The translations under genes and the position numbers were made by a program. The notes under the pieces were generated by a model. That model was given only the letters and a program-made list of their open reading frames with translations. It searched no databases and was not told where the DNA came from. Positions 1-13,500 of a stretch of DNA of 64,000 bases are shown in pieces. The DNA comes from Euptelea pleiosperma. Taxonomy: Eukaryota > Streptophyta > Magnoliopsida > Ranunculales > Eupteleaceae. Numbering within the stretch: position 1 is the stretch's first letter; every line of letters starts with the position of its first letter. The stretch spans positions 28,482,978-28,546,977 of the forward strand of contig CM068553.1 of NCBI GenBank assembly GCA_035048495.1. The letters are read 5' to 3'.

Positions 1-688
1 GGTGGTCAAGAGGATGTTGCAACACCGTTGGATGCACAAAGGCAGCGAGGTGGATGGTGGCGGACCAAGACGTTGGTGATGGAGGAGATGACCAGTGGTG
101 ACCGGAGTTGCAGGCTGCAACTCCGGTGGGGCGTTAATGGGGTGATGGCTCGCTGGTTGTGGTGCAGCAACGGTGGATTGGGAGATGAAGAAGATCGATA
201 AAATGGATTACGTGTTGGTGAAGGTGGCTGGTGGAGCGGCTTGTGGAGGTGCTGTGCTAGAGGCGGACTGGTGCAGGCGGAGTGGTGGCTGCTGACGGCC
301 GGAGTTGCAGGTCTGCAACTCCGGCATTGAGAAGAAGAAGAAGAAGAAGAAGAGAAGAAATAGAAGAAGAAGAAGAAGAAGAAGAAGAAGAAGAAGAAGA
401 AGACGAGAAGGAGAGGAGAAGGGGCAGAAGGAGAGGATGGGGTTGTGCAGGTGATGGCTGGAGTTGCAACCTGCAACCCCGGCGAAAACGTTAGGAAGAA
501 GAAGCGGAAGAAGAAGAGGAGAAGAAGAGGAGAAAGAAGGAGAAGAAGAGGCGAAAACGTGGTGGGCTTTTTTTTTGGGGAGAGAAGGGAGCAATAAGGA
601 GGGGATTAGGGTTCCAAAGAACCCTTCTCCTTCCCCTTTTAAAGCTCCCTAGTTTCCATTAATGGAAATTAGGGAATTTTTTTAAATA

Positions 689-727
<39 letters not shown>

Positions 728-1700
728 TAAGTAAAACACTACTTTTCTTTGGGGAATTTCCCCATTTAGTGGACCCCCCATTTTTTAAAATCTAATTAAA
801 ATTATTTTGAAATTCACGAGGTCCACTAACTGGTCGGACAGCGGGTCGATGATGATGGGCATGGCTATTGGCCCACATGGATTGATGATGTCCATCGTCT
901 CACAAGATGATGTGACAGACAGTCTGATGGCGATCGGATGGATGGTGACTTGATTGGGACCTAGATTGGTAGATCGACAGATCTAGAGAGATCCAACGGT
1001 CCGGTGGAAGATCCAACGGTCCGATTGAAGATCCAACGGTCAGAAAGCTAAGGGAGATGATACAGAGCCAATGGGCAGGAGTTCTGGGGTTAGGTCAGTA
1101 GATTCGAGGACCGAGAGATGAAGAGAGAGAGAATAAGGAGAGATGAGAGAGAAAATATCAGAAAATTGAGATAAAAGTATTGGCAGAGGGTCTGGAACCC
1201 TGGTCTTCACTGTGACCATCCTCACGCTTCTCCAGTAGAGTAGACTATCATTCCTTGCTGACTCATGTGGCTTTAAACGCTTTGGTCCATCTCTTGGTCA
1301 TTGGCTCTCGCACTCTCTTCGTTCTTTGGGCTGGCTCTTCAGTCCTCTTTTTCAGCCCATATTTGGCCCATATCTTCTAGTCATAGCCTGTGGGCTCTTT
1401 AAGCTTTGATAATGGGTTTTCATGATCGATCTGGGCCCGCAAGTCTCAAGAATCATCCGCTCAGGGTTTCCTACAACAGAAGAAGCGTGTAATAAGACTT
1501 AATCAAAACGGCTTTATATCTAGACTTCCGAAAATGTGTTTAATGCATGCAAATATACCATTTTGTCCAAAAAAGTGTGTTCTACGCAACAAAAGATACT
1601 CTTACGTAGAAAAGTAGATAAATAGAGCATTTTAACATAGGAGAGTGTGAAAACGCTTAGAAGATAACAGTGGAAAATACGCACTTTTAAGCGAATATCA
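1..1700 (-). mobile_element. Athila-type LTR (copy L1), 3' LTR of a partial element; runs off the window
   Basis: Read on the minus strand, the LTR starts with TGATATTCGC at 1700 and continues past base 1, so its CCCTATTTTCA end is not seen. It is homologous to seven other LTR copies in this window. It is followed on the right by the same internal sequence that adjoins the 3' LTR of the complete Athila element, so it is a real 3' LTR and not a solo copy. Visible parts include three MSA-like motifs (992-1042), a tRNA-like B box (1189-1199), a TA microsatellite (about 690-723), a palindrome next to a TATA-like box (653-668) and three GGAGTTGCAG hairpins near 101-127, 298-325 and 457-483. GAA microsatellites make long acidic or arginine-rich frames that are not genes. 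Confidence 0.85.
992..1042 (-). promoter_or_regulatory. Three 20-bp-spaced MSA-like motifs in LTR L1
   Basis: TCCAACGGTC occurs at 992, 1012 and 1032, exactly 20 bp apart. The last copy reads TCCAACGGTCA, a full match to the plant MSA consensus YCYAACGGYYA bound by MYB3R factors. The motifs lie in U3, upstream of the TATA-like box in the LTR's own orientation. Regulatory activity is inferred. Confidence 0.5.
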
Positions 1701-3494
1701 CAACCCCCAACCAGCATATTGCCAATTCTTGACAATTAGTGCGAAATAAATGAGCTTAAAAGGGCTCTGCACATGTTACACACTTTTTCATATTAGCTTC
1801 GGGAAAACACCGTTTGTCAAATCATTGAATGGATGCAAAAATAGTTACATGCTAGCGAAGAGTTGAAAAGTTTTGGCAAGACTACAAACTAATAATCATG
1901 ACCCAGAATAGTCAGACTGTGTGTGTGTGTGTGCTCAACATTCTCATCATCCGATAGTAAAGATTTCTAGGTCACCTCTAAGTTTTTATGCCTCGACCTC
2001 AAATCTCACATGTTTAGCACTCAGAATAGAATCACACAAGAAGGGTTTTCTTCTTTTCTCTCAATTTATATGTGAGGAGATGTGTTGATATATGAAAGTA
2101 AAGATCTCACATATGTATTATTTAAAAGGACATATTTAATAGAAGAAGATCTCATGATTGGAATACCACTTCACTCAGGAACGTCAGATCAAACTCTATA
2201 GCTTCTCCTTCTCCAATCTCCACATTTTATGATCGTGCTATCCTAGAATCAAATAGGACTTTCTTGGGTTATAATGAGGCTTAGGTCCGGTGTAAAAAAA
2301 TAAAGGGATATAGGATTTCAAAGATCTTGAGAGGATATCTCTATTTTCTTGTATTTTTCCTGCGATGTAGCACCATTATCTGGTTCTCTTCCCCTTTTTT
2401 TTTTTTTTTTCGTATTCTTATCTTTTTCTCGATATTTCTGAGACTGCTCAATTTCTTTTCAGCTCTTTTTCATACTTTCTTTCCATATTTTGTTTTCAGC
2501 TTGAACCACTTTTGATTTTTCTTCTTTACTTTTCTTTTCACGGTATACACACATTAGTTATTCTTTTGTCCATCTCAAAATAAGGATAGCCAGCCATGCT
2601 TCGCAGCTGGACTGGGTTTTAGGTTGATGGGTTTACAAAGAAAAGGTTTTTATAGAATGGCTCAAGGGGTTTCTAGTAAAGTATAATTCAGGTGAGTAAA
2701 AAGGCTGAATGGTTCAGAAAAATTGGCCTATATCATTTTCTAGGGTTTGCACTATCATGTATACTATCTTGACTGGATATAGAGAAGGTTCTGTCGTAGT
2801 AATCCAATGTTGATGTCGTTCCGAGTTTTATGATCGAAGCAAAAGATAATGAGATCTCTCAACGAATGTTGCGGGCATGAAGAATATTGAGTCATCTGGT
2901 GACTCAAATTTGTTGTATAACCCTCTGAAATGATTAAAGGCTCGAAAGCTCATAGGGTTAGGTCTCCACAATTCTTCTCACAGGATCTCTAGAATTTCCA
3001 AACTTAGGATGACTCTGATGTTGATAGTGTATAATTGTGCTGAATCTGAGTTTTTTTAAGTTTTCAAAACTGCCGTAGCCACGCTTGACTTGACTCAAAG
3101 CTAACCTTAAACAAAAATTGACATCCTCAATACTGACTTAACGGAGGTTTTCAGCTAATCAAAGTCAGGGTATTTGACACATTTTTGAAATTCTAGAAAA
3201 CTTTTGGAGAACATTGGAAATCAACCCAAAAACAAGAAATTTTTTTATTTTTTATTTTTATTTTTATTTTATCAAAATGAAGACATGAGTTTTACCCACC
3301 CCCAACCAAAATATAGCACCGTCCTCGGTGCTCATGACCGGGACATAAAATGATAAAAAAAAAAATCAGTGATGATGATGCAAAGGTGCAGGAAGGATGT
3401 TACCAAGTCGGCAGAACTCGACAGTGTGTGGTATCTGATGATAGGAAGAATGAATGTACCTGCATTTTCAGAGATATAACAGTAATAACAAATG
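1701..3494 (-). mobile_element. Athila element, 3' internal non-coding region (partial copy)
   Basis: This stretch is closely similar, with small substitutions and indels, to 46646-48437, the region between pol and the 3' LTR of the complete Athila element. It starts (minus-strand 3' end) with the polypurine-type tract whose plus-strand form is CAACCCCCAACC, directly beside the LTR. A second CACCCCCAACC copy lies near 3298. There is no credible open frame, so it is a 3' untranslated region. It stops at the assembly gap about 135 bp before pol would begin, judging from the complete copy. Confidence 0.85.
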
Positions 3495-3594
3495 NNNNNN
3501 NNNNNNNNNNNNNNNNNNNNNNNNNNNNNNNNNNNNNNNNNNNNNNNNNNNNNNNNNNNNNNNNNNNNNNNNNNNNNNNNNNNNNNNNNNNNNN
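3495..3594. other. Assembly gap of 100 N
   Basis: Exactly 100 N separate the Athila 3' region from the satellite array. A round 100 usually marks a gap of unknown size, so the pol, gag and 5' LTR of this Athila copy and the true left edge of the array may be missing. Frames drawn across the N are artefacts. Confidence 0.98.
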
Positions 3595-5892
3595 TGTTAC
3601 ATTCCAAAGCCTATAACTTGTGACATTTTCGTAACCGAACCTCATAATTGGACTCAAACTCTTCCATTACTATTGTTTCAACACATTTGAAGTGTTTGGA
3701 CAAGATTCGGGACAGTCAAAACAAGTTAGCTCCATCTGTACGCCAACGTCTCAAATTCGACTCAGTTTGTGTGTTACATTCCAAAGCCTATAACTTGTAA
3801 CTTTGTCGCTACCGAACCTCGTAACTTTACTCAAACTCTTCCATTACTATTGTTTCAACACATTTGAATTGTTTGAACAAGATTCGGGACAGTCGAAACA
3901 AGTGAGCTCCATCCGTGCGTCAACGTCTAAAATTAGACTCAGTTTGTGTGTTACATTCCGAAGCCTATAACTTGTGACTTTGTCGCAACCGGACCTCGTA
4001 ATTGGACTCAAGCTATTCCATTACTATTGTTTCAACACATTTGAAGTGTTGGAACAAGATTTGGGAAAGTCGAAACAAGTTAGCTCCATCCGTGCGTCAA
4101 GGTCTCAAATTGGACTCAGTTTGTGTGTTACATTCCAAAGCCTATAACTTGTGACATTTTCGTAACCGAACCTCATAATTGGACTCAAACTCTTCCATTA
4201 CTATTGTTTCAACACATTTGAAGTGTTTGGACAAGATTCGGGACATTCAAAACAAGTTAGCTCCATCTGTACGCCAACGTCTCAAATTCGACTCAGTTTG
4301 TGTGTTACATTCCAAAGCCTATAACTTGGGACTTTGTCGCAACCGGACCTCGTAATTGGACTCAAACTATTCCATTACTATTGTTTCAACACATTTGAAG
4401 TGTTGGAACAACTTTTGGGATAGTCAAAACAAGTTAGCTCCATCCGTGCGTCAACGTCTCAAATTGGACTCAGTTTGTGTGTTACATTCCAAAGCCTATA
4501 ACTTGTGACATTTTCGTAACCGAACCTCGTAATTGGACTCAAACTCTTCCATTACTATTGTTTCAACACATTTGAACTGTTTGAACAAGATTCGGGACAG
4601 TCGAAACAAGTTACCTCCATCCGTGCGTCAACGTCTCAAATTGGACTCAGTTTGTGTGTTACATTCCAAAGCCTATAACTTGTGACTTTGTCGCAACCGA
4701 ACCTCGTAACTTTACTCAAACTCTTCCATTACTATTGTTTCAACACATTTGAATTGTTTGTACAAGATTCGGGACAGTCGAAACAAGTGAGCTCCATCCG
4801 TGCGTCAACGTCTAAAATTAGACTCAGTTTGTGTGTAACATTCCGAAGCCTATAACTTGTGACTTTGTCGCAACCGGACCTCGTAATTGGACTCAAACTA
4901 TTCCATTACTATTGTTTCAACACATTTGAAGTGTTGGAACAAGATTTGGGATAGTCGAAACAAGTTAGCTCCATCCGTGCGTCAACGTCTCAAATTGGAC
5001 TCAGTTTGTGTGTTACATTCCAAAGCCTATAACTTGTGACATTTTCGTAACCGAACCTCATAATTGGACTCAAACTCTTCCATTACTATTGTTTCAACAC
5101 ATTTGAATTGTTTGGACAAGATTCGGGACAGTCGAAACAAGTTAGCTCCCTCCGTGCGTCAACGTCTCAAATTAGACTCAGTTTGTGTGTTACATTCCGA
5201 AGCCTCTAACTTGGGACTTTGTCGCAACCGGACCTCGTAATTGGACTCAAACTATTCCATTACTATTGTTTCAACACATTTGAAGTGTTGGAACAAGATT
5301 TGGGACAGTCAAAACAAGTTAGCTCCATCCGTGCGTCAACGTCTGAAATTGGACTCAGTTTGTGTGTTACATTCCAAAGCCTATAACTTGTAACTTTGTC
5401 GCTACCGAACCTCGTAACTTTACTCAAACTCTTCCATTACTATTGTTTCAACACATTTGAAGTGTTTGAACAAGATTCGGGACAGTCGAAATAAGTTAGC
5501 TCCATCTGTGCGTCAACGTCTCAAATTGGACTCAGTTTGTGTGTTACATTCCAAAGCCTATAACTTGGGACTTTGTCGCAACCGGACCTCGTAATTGGAC
5601 TCAAACTATTCCATTACTATTGTTTCAACACATTTGAAGTGTTTGAACAAGATTCGGGACAGTCGAAATAAGTTAGCTCCATCCGTGCGTCAACGTCTCA
5701 AATTGGACTCAGTTTGTGTGTTACATTCCGAAGCCTATAACTTGGGACTTTTTCGCAACCGGACCTCGTAATTGGACTCAAACTATTCCATTACTATTGT
5801 TTCAACACATTTGAAGTGTTGGAACAAGATTTGGGACAGTCGAAATAAGTTAGCTCCATCCGTGCATCAACGTCTCAAATTGGACTCAGTTT

Positions 5893-8546
5893 GTGTGTTA
5901 CATTCCAAAGCCTATAACTTGTGACTTTGTCGCAACCAAACCTCGTAACTTTACTCAAACTCTTCCATTACTATTGTTCAACACATTTGAAGTGTCCGAA
6001 CAAGATTCGGGACAGTCGAAACAAGTTAGGTCCATCCGTGCGTCAATGTCTCAAATTGGACACAGTTTGTGTGTTACATTCCGAAGCCTATAACTTGTGA
6101 CTTTGTCGCAACCGGACCTCGTAATTGGACTCAAACTCTTCCATTACTATTGTTTCAACACATTTGAAGTGTTGGAACAAGATTTGGGACAGTCGAAACA
6201 AGTTAGCTCCATCCGAGCGTCAACGTCTCAAATTGGACTCAGTTTGTGTGTTACATTCCAAAGCCTATAACTTGTGACATTTTCGTAACCGAACCTCATA
6301 ATTGGACTCAAACTCTTCCATTACTATTGTTTCAACACATTTGAAGTGTTTGGACAAGATTCGGGACAGTCAAAACAAGTTAGCTCCATCTGTACGCCAA
6401 CGTCTCAAATTCGACTCAGTTTGTGTGTTACATTCCAAAGCCTATAACTTGTAACTTTGTCGCTACCGAACCTCGTAACTTTACTCAAACTCTTCCATTA
6501 CTATTGTTTCAACACATTTGAATTGTTTGAACAAGATTCGGGACAGTCGAAACAAGTGAGCTCCATCCGTGCGTCAACGTCTAAAATTAGACTCAGTTTG
6601 TGTGTTACATTCCGAAGCCTATAACTTGTGACTTTGTCGCAACCGGACCTCGTAATTGGACTCAAGCTATTCCATTACTATTGTTTCAACACATTTGAAG
6701 TGTTGGAACAAGATTTGGGAAAGTCGAAACAAGTTAGCTCCATCCGTGCGTCAAGGTCTCAAATTGGACTCAGTTTGTGTGTTACATTCCAAAGCCTATA
6801 ACTTGTGACATTTTCGTAACCGAACCTCATAATTGGACTCAAACTCTTCCATTACTATTGTTTCAACACATTTGAAGTGTTTGGACAAGATTCGGGACAT
6901 TCAAAACAAGTTAGCTCCATCTGTACGCCAACGTCTCAAATTCGACTCAGTTTGTGTGTTACATTCCAAAGCCTATAACTTGGGACTTTGTCGCAACCGG
7001 ACCTCGTAATTGGACTCAAACTATTCCATTACTATTGTTTCAACACATTTGAAGTGTTGGAACAACTTTTGGGATAGTCAAAACAAGTTGGCTCCATCCG
7101 TGCGTCAACGTCTCAAATTGGACTCAGTTTGTGTGTTACATTCCAAAGCCTATAACTTGTGACATTTTCGTAACCGAACCTCGTAATTGGACTCAAACTC
7201 TTCCATTACTATTGTTTCAACACATTTGAAGTGTTTGAACAAGATTCGGGACAGTCGAAACAAGTTACCTCCATCCGTGCGTCAACGTCTCAAATTGGAC
7301 TCAGTTTGTGTGTTACATTCCAAAGCCTATAACTTGTGACTTTGTCGCAACCGAACCACGTAACTTTACTCAAACTCTTCCATTACTATTGTTTCAACAC
7401 ATTTGAATTGTTTGTACAAGATTCGGGACAGTCGAAACAAGTGAGCTCCATCCGTGCGTCAACGTCTAAAATTAGACTCAGTTTGTGTGTAACATTCCGA
7501 AGCCTATAACTTGTGACTTTGTCGCAACCGGACCTCGTAATTGGACTCAAACTATTCCATTACTATTGTTTCAACACATTTGAAGTGTTGGAACAAGATT
7601 TGGGATAGTCGAAACAAGTTAGCTCCATCCGTGCGTCAACGTCTCAAATTGGACTCAGTTTGTGTGTTACATTCCAAAGCCTATAACTTGTGACATTTTC
7701 GTAACCGAACCTCATAATTGGACTCAAACTCTTCCATTACTATTGTTTCAACACATTTGAATTGTTTGGACAAGATTCGGGACAGTCGAAACAAGTTAGC
7801 TCCCTCCGTGCGTCAACGTCTCAAATTAGACTCAGTTTGTGTGTTACATTCCGAAGCCTCTAACTTGGGACTTTGTCGCAACCGGACCTCGTAATTGGAC
7901 TCAAACTATTCCATTACTATTGTTTCAACACATTTGAAGTGTTGGAACAAGATTTGGGACAGTCAAAACAAGTTAGCTCCATCCGTGCGTCAACGTCTGA
8001 AATTGGACTCAGTTTGTGTGTTACATTCCAAAGCCTATAACTTGTAACTTTGTCGCTACCGAACCTCGTAACTTTACTCAAACTCTTCCATTACTATTGT
8101 TTCAACACATTTGAAGTGTTTGAACAAGATTCGGGACAGTCGAAATAAGTTAGCTCCATCTGTGCGTCAACGTCTCAAATTGGACTCAGTTTGTGTGTTA
8201 CATTCCAAAGCCTATAACTTGGGACTTTGTCGCAACCGGACCTCGTAATTGGACTCAAACTATTCCATTACTATTGTTTCAACACATTTGAAGTGTTTGA
8301 ACAAGATTCGGGACAGTCGAAATAAGTTAGCTCCATCCGTGCGTCAACGTCTCAAATTGGACTCAGTTTGTGTGTTACATTCCGAAGCCTATAACTTGGG
8401 ACTTTGTCGCAACCGGACCTCGTAATTGGACTCAAACTATTCCATTACTATTGTTTCAACACATTTGAAGTGTTGGAACAAGATTTGGGACAGTCGAAAT
8501 AAGTTAGCTCCATCCGTGCGTCAACGTCTCAAATTGGACTCAGTTT
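5893..8546 (+). repeat. Canonical higher-order repeat unit, 15 monomers (2,654 bp)
   Basis: The unit is measured from one diagnostic monomer to the next. That monomer lacks one T (CTATTGTTCAACAC) and carries GTGTCCGAACAAG and TTAGGTCC. It recurs at 8547, which is 15 x 177 minus 1 bp away. The preceding partial unit (3595-5892) has the same order of monomer types, with only scattered substitutions. Confidence 0.9.
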
Positions 8547-10847
8547 GTGTGTTACATTCCAAAGCCTATAACTTGTGACTTTGTCGCAACCAAACCTCGT
8601 AACTTTACTCAAACTCTTCCATTACTATTGTTCAACACATTTGAAGTGTCCGAACAAGATTCGGGACAGTCGAAACAAGTTAGGTCCATCCGTGCGTCAA
8701 TGTCTCAAATTGGACACAGTTTGTGTGTTACATTCCGAAGCCTATAACTGGTGACTTTGTCGCAACCGGACCTCGTAATTGGACTCAAACTCTTCCATTA
8801 CTATTGTTTCAACACATTTGAAGTGTTGGAACAAGATTTGGGACAGTCGAAACAAGTTAGCTCCATCCGAGCGTCAACGTCTCAAATTGGACTCAGTTTG
8901 TGTGTTACATTCCAAAGCCTATAACTTGTGACATTTTCGTAACCGAACCTCATAATTGGACTCAAACTCTTCCATTACTATTGTTTCAACACATTTGAAG
9001 TGTTTGGACAAGATTCGGGACAGTCAAAACAAGTTAGCTCCATCTGTACGCCAACGTCTCAAATTCGACTCAGTTTGTGTGTTACATTCCAAAGCCTATA
9101 ACTTGTAACTTTGTCGCTACCGAACCTCGTAACTTTACTCAAACTCTTCCATTACTATTGTTTCAACACATTTGAATTGTTTGAACAAGATTCAGGGACA
9201 GTCGAAACAAGTGAGCTCCATCCGTGCGTCAACGTCTAAAATTAGACTCAGTTTGTGTGTTACATTCCGAAGCCTATAACTTGTGACTTTGTCGCAACCG
9301 GACCTCGTAATTGGACTCAAACTATTCCATTACTATTGTTTCAACACATTTGAAGTGTTGGAACAAGATTTGGGAAAGTCGAAACAAGTTAGCTCCATCC
9401 GTGCGTCAACGTCTCAAATTGGACTCAGTTTGTGTGTTACATTCCAAAGCCTATAACTTGTGACATTTTCGTAACCGAACCTCATAATTGGACTCAAACT
9501 CTTCCATTACTATTGTTTCAACACATTTGAAGTGTTTGGACAAGATTCGGGACATTCAAAACAAGTTAGCTCCATCTGTACGCCAACGTCTCAAATTCGA
9601 CTCAGTTTGTGTGTTACATTCCAAAGCCTATAACTTGGGACTTTGTCGCAACCGGACCTCGTAATTGGACTCAAACTATTCCATTACTATTGTTTCAACA
9701 CATTTGAAGTGTTGGAACAACTTTTGGGATAGTCAAAACAAGTTAGCTCCATCCGTGCGTCAACGTCTCAAATTGGACTCAGTTTGTGTGTTACATTCCA
9801 AAGCCTATAACTTGTGACATTTTCGTAACCGAACCTCGTAATTGGACTCAAACTCTTCCATTACTATTGTTTCAACACATTTGAAGTGTTTGAACAAGAT
9901 TCGGGACAGTCGAAACAAGTTACCTCCATCCGTGCGTCAACGTCTCAAATTGGACTCAGTTTGTGTGTTACATTCCAAAGCCTATAACTTGTGACTTTGT
10001 CGCAACCGAACCACGTAACTTTACTCAAACTCTTCCATTACTATTGTTTCAACACATTTGAATTGTTTGTACAAGATTCGGGACAGTCGAAACAAGTGAG
10101 CTCCATCCGTGCGTCAACGTCTAAAATTAGACTCAGTTTGTGTGTAACATTCCGAAGCCTATAACTTGTGACATTTTCGTAACCGAACCTCATAATTGGA
10201 CTCAAACTCTTCCATTACTATTGTTTCAACACATTTGAAGTGTTTGGACAAGATTCGGGACAGTCAAAACAAGTTAGCTCCATCTGTACGCCAACGTCTC
10301 AAATTCGACTCAGTTTGTGTGTTACATTCCAAAGCCTATAACTTGTAACTTTGTCGCTACCGAACCTCGTAACTTTACTCAAACTCTTCCATTACTATTG
10401 TTTCAACACATTTGAAGTGTTTGAACAAGATTCGGGACAGTCGAAATAAGTTAGCTCCATCTGTGCGTCAACGTCTCAAATTGGACTCAGTTTGTGTGTT
10501 ACATTCCAAAGCCTATAACTTGGGACTTTGTCGCAACCGGACCTCGTAATTGGACTCAAACTATTCCATTACTATTGTTTCAACACATTTGAAGTGTTTG
10601 AACAAGATTCGGGACAGTCGAAATAAGTTAGCTCCATCCGTGCGTCAACGTCTCAAATTGGACTCAGTTTGTGTGTTAATTTCCGAAGCCTATAACTTGG
10701 GACTTTGTCGCAACCGGACCTCGTAATTGGACTCAAACTATTCCATTACTATTGTTTCAACACATTTGAAGTGTTGGAACAAGATTTGGGACAGTCGAAA
10801 TAAGTTAGCTCCATCCGTGCGTCAACGTCTCAAATTGGACTCAGTTT
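8547..10847 (+). repeat. 13-monomer higher-order repeat variant (2,301 bp)
   Basis: Same monomer order as the 15-mer up to the monomer beginning TGTGTAACATTCC (about 10140). There the sequence jumps from GTGTAACATTCCGAAGCC into a GTGACATTTTCG monomer of a different register, so about two monomers are absent. This looks like an in-register deletion by unequal exchange. Confidence 0.85.
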
Positions 10848-11200
10848 GTGTGTTACATTCCAAAGCCTATAACTTGTGACTTTGTCGCAACCAAACCTCG
10901 TAACTTTACTCAAACTCTTCCATTACTATTGTTCAACACATTTGAAGTGTCCGAACAAGATTCGGGACAGTCGAAACAAGTTAGGTCCATCCGTGCGTCA
11001 ATGTCTCAAATTGGACACAGTTTGTGTGTTACATTCCGAAGCCTATAACTTGTGACTTTGTCGCAACCGGACCTCGTAATTGGACTCAAACTCTTCCATT
11101 ACTATTGTTTCAACACATTTGAAGTGTTGGAACAAGATTTGGGACAGTCGAAATAAGTTAGCTCCATCCGTGCGTCAACGTCTCAAATTGGACTCAGTTT
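10848..11200 (+). repeat. Two-monomer duplication inside the satellite array (353 bp)
   Basis: Diagnostic T-less monomers lie only 353 bp apart (10848 and 11201). The intervening monomer starts like the one that normally follows the diagnostic monomer but ends with GTCGAAATAAGTT, the form that normally precedes it. It is therefore a chimera marking an unequal crossover. Confidence 0.85.
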
Positions 11201-13500
11201 GTGTGTTACATTCCAAAGCCTATAACTTGTGACTTTGTCGCAACCAAACCTCGTAACTTTACTCAAACTCTTCCATTACTATTGTTCAACACATTTGAAG
11301 TGTCCGAACAAGATTCGGGACAGTCGAAACAAGTTAGGTCCATCCGTGCGTCAATGTCTCAAATTGGACACAGTTTGTGTGTTACATTCCGAAGCCTATA
11401 ACTGGTGACTTTGTCGCAACCGGACCTCGTAATTGGACTCAAACTCTTCCATTACTATTGTTTCAACACATTTGAAGTGTTGGAACAAGATTTGGGACAG
11501 TCGAAACAAGTTAGCTCCATCCGAGCGTCAACGTCTCAAATTGGACTCAGTTTGTGTGTTACATTCCAAAGCCTATAACTTGTGACATTTTCGTAACCGA
11601 ACCTCATAATTGGACTCAAACTCTTCCATTACTATTGTTTCAACACATTTGAAGTGTTTGGACAAGATTCGGGACAGTCAAAACAAGTTAGCTCCATCTG
11701 TACGCCAACGTCTCAAATTCGACTCAGTTTGTGTGTTACATTCCAAAGCCTATAACTTGTAACTTTGTCGCTACCGAACCTCGTAACTTTACTCAAACTC
11801 TTCCATTACTATTGTTTCAACACATTTGAATTGTTTGAACAAGATTCAGGACAGTCGAAACAAGTGAGCTCCATCCGTGCGTCAACGTCTAAAATTAGAC
11901 TCAGTTTGTGTGTTACATTCCGAAGCCTATAACTTGTGACTTTGTCGCAACCGGACCTCGTAATTGGACTCAAACTATTCCATTACTATTGTTTCAACAC
12001 ATTTGAAGTGTTGGAACAAGATTTGGGAAAGTCGAAACAAGTTAGCTCCATCCGTGCGTCAACGTCTCAAATTGGACTCAGTTTGTGTGTTACATTCCAA
12101 AGCCTATAACTTGTGACATTTTCGTAACCGAACCTCATAATTGGACTCAAACTCTTCCATTACTATTGTTTCAACACATTTGAAGTGTTTGGACAAGATT
12201 CGGGACATTCAAAACAAGTTAGCTCCATCTGTACGCCAACGTCTCAAATTCGACTCAGTTTGTGTGTTACATTCCAAAGCCTATAACTTGGGACTTTGTC
12301 GCAACCGGACCTCGTAATTGGACTCAAACTATTCCATTACTATTGTTTCAACACATTTGAAGTGTTGGAACAACTTTTGGGATAGTCAAAACAAGTTAGC
12401 TCCATCCGTGCGTCAACGTCTCAAATTGGACTCAGTTTGTGTGTTACATTCCAAAGCCTATAACTTGTGACATTTTCGTAACCGAACCTCGTAATTGGAC
12501 TCAAACTCTTCCATTACTATTGTTTCAACACATTTGAAGTGTTTGAACAAGATTCGGGACAGTCGAAACAAGTTACCTCCATCCGTGCGTCAACGTCTCA
12601 AATTGGACTCAGTTTGTGTGTTACATTCCAAAGCCTATAACTTGTGACTTTGTCGCAACCGAACCACGTAACTTTACTCAAACTCTTCCATTACTATTGT
12701 TTCAACACATTTGAATTGTTTGTACAAGATTCGGGACAGTCGAAACAAGTGAGCTCCATCCGTGCGTCAACGTCTAAAATTAGACTCAGTTTGTGTGTAA
12801 CATTCCGAAGCCTATAACTTGTGACATTTTCGTAACCGAACCTCATAATTGGACTCAAACTCTTCCATTACTATTGTTTCAACACATTTGAAGTGTTTGG
12901 ACAAGATTCGGGACAGTCAAAACAAGTTAGCTCCATCTGTACGCCAACGTCTCAAATTCGACTCAGTTTGTGTGTTACATTCCAAAGCCTATAACTTGTA
13001 ACTTTGTCGCTACCGAACCTCGTAACTTTACTCAAACTCTTCCATTACTATTGTTTCAACACATTTGAAGTGTTTGAACAAGATTCGGGACAGTCGAAAT
13101 AAGTTAGCTCCATCTGTGCGTCAACGTCTCAAATTGGACTCAGTTTGTGTGTTACATTCCAAAGCCTATAACTTGGGACTTTGTCGCAACCGGACCTCGT
13201 AATTGGACTCAAACTATTCCATTACTATTGTTTCAACACATTTGAAGTGTTTGAACAAGATTCGGGACAGTCGAAATAAGTTAGCTCCATCCGTGCGTCA
13301 ACGTCTCAAATTGGACTCAGTTTGTGTGTTAATTTCCGAAGCCTATAACTTGGGACTTTGTCGCAACCGGACCTCGTAATTGGACTCAAACTATTCCATT
13401 ACTATTGTTTCAACACATTTGAAGTGTTGGAACAAGATTTGGGACAGTCGAAATAAGTTAGCTCCATCCGTGCGTCAACGTCTCAAATTGGACTCAGTTT
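11201..13500 (+). repeat. Second copy of the 13-monomer higher-order variant (2,300 bp)
   Basis: It shares the two-monomer deletion junction (about 12797) and a private TTAATTTCCGAAGCC variant (13329; also 10677) with the first 13-mer. The deletion variant was therefore duplicated after it formed. Confidence 0.85.

Noticed and set aside
282..494. Glu/Arg-rich small proteins near 280-650, 35475-35935 and 43080-43553
   Set aside because: They are translations of GAA/CTT microsatellites in LTRs, appear on both strands and in several frames, and are not conserved between LTR copies.
3350..3690. Frames crossing the N gap
   Set aside because: They are made of N and flanking repeat; not biological.
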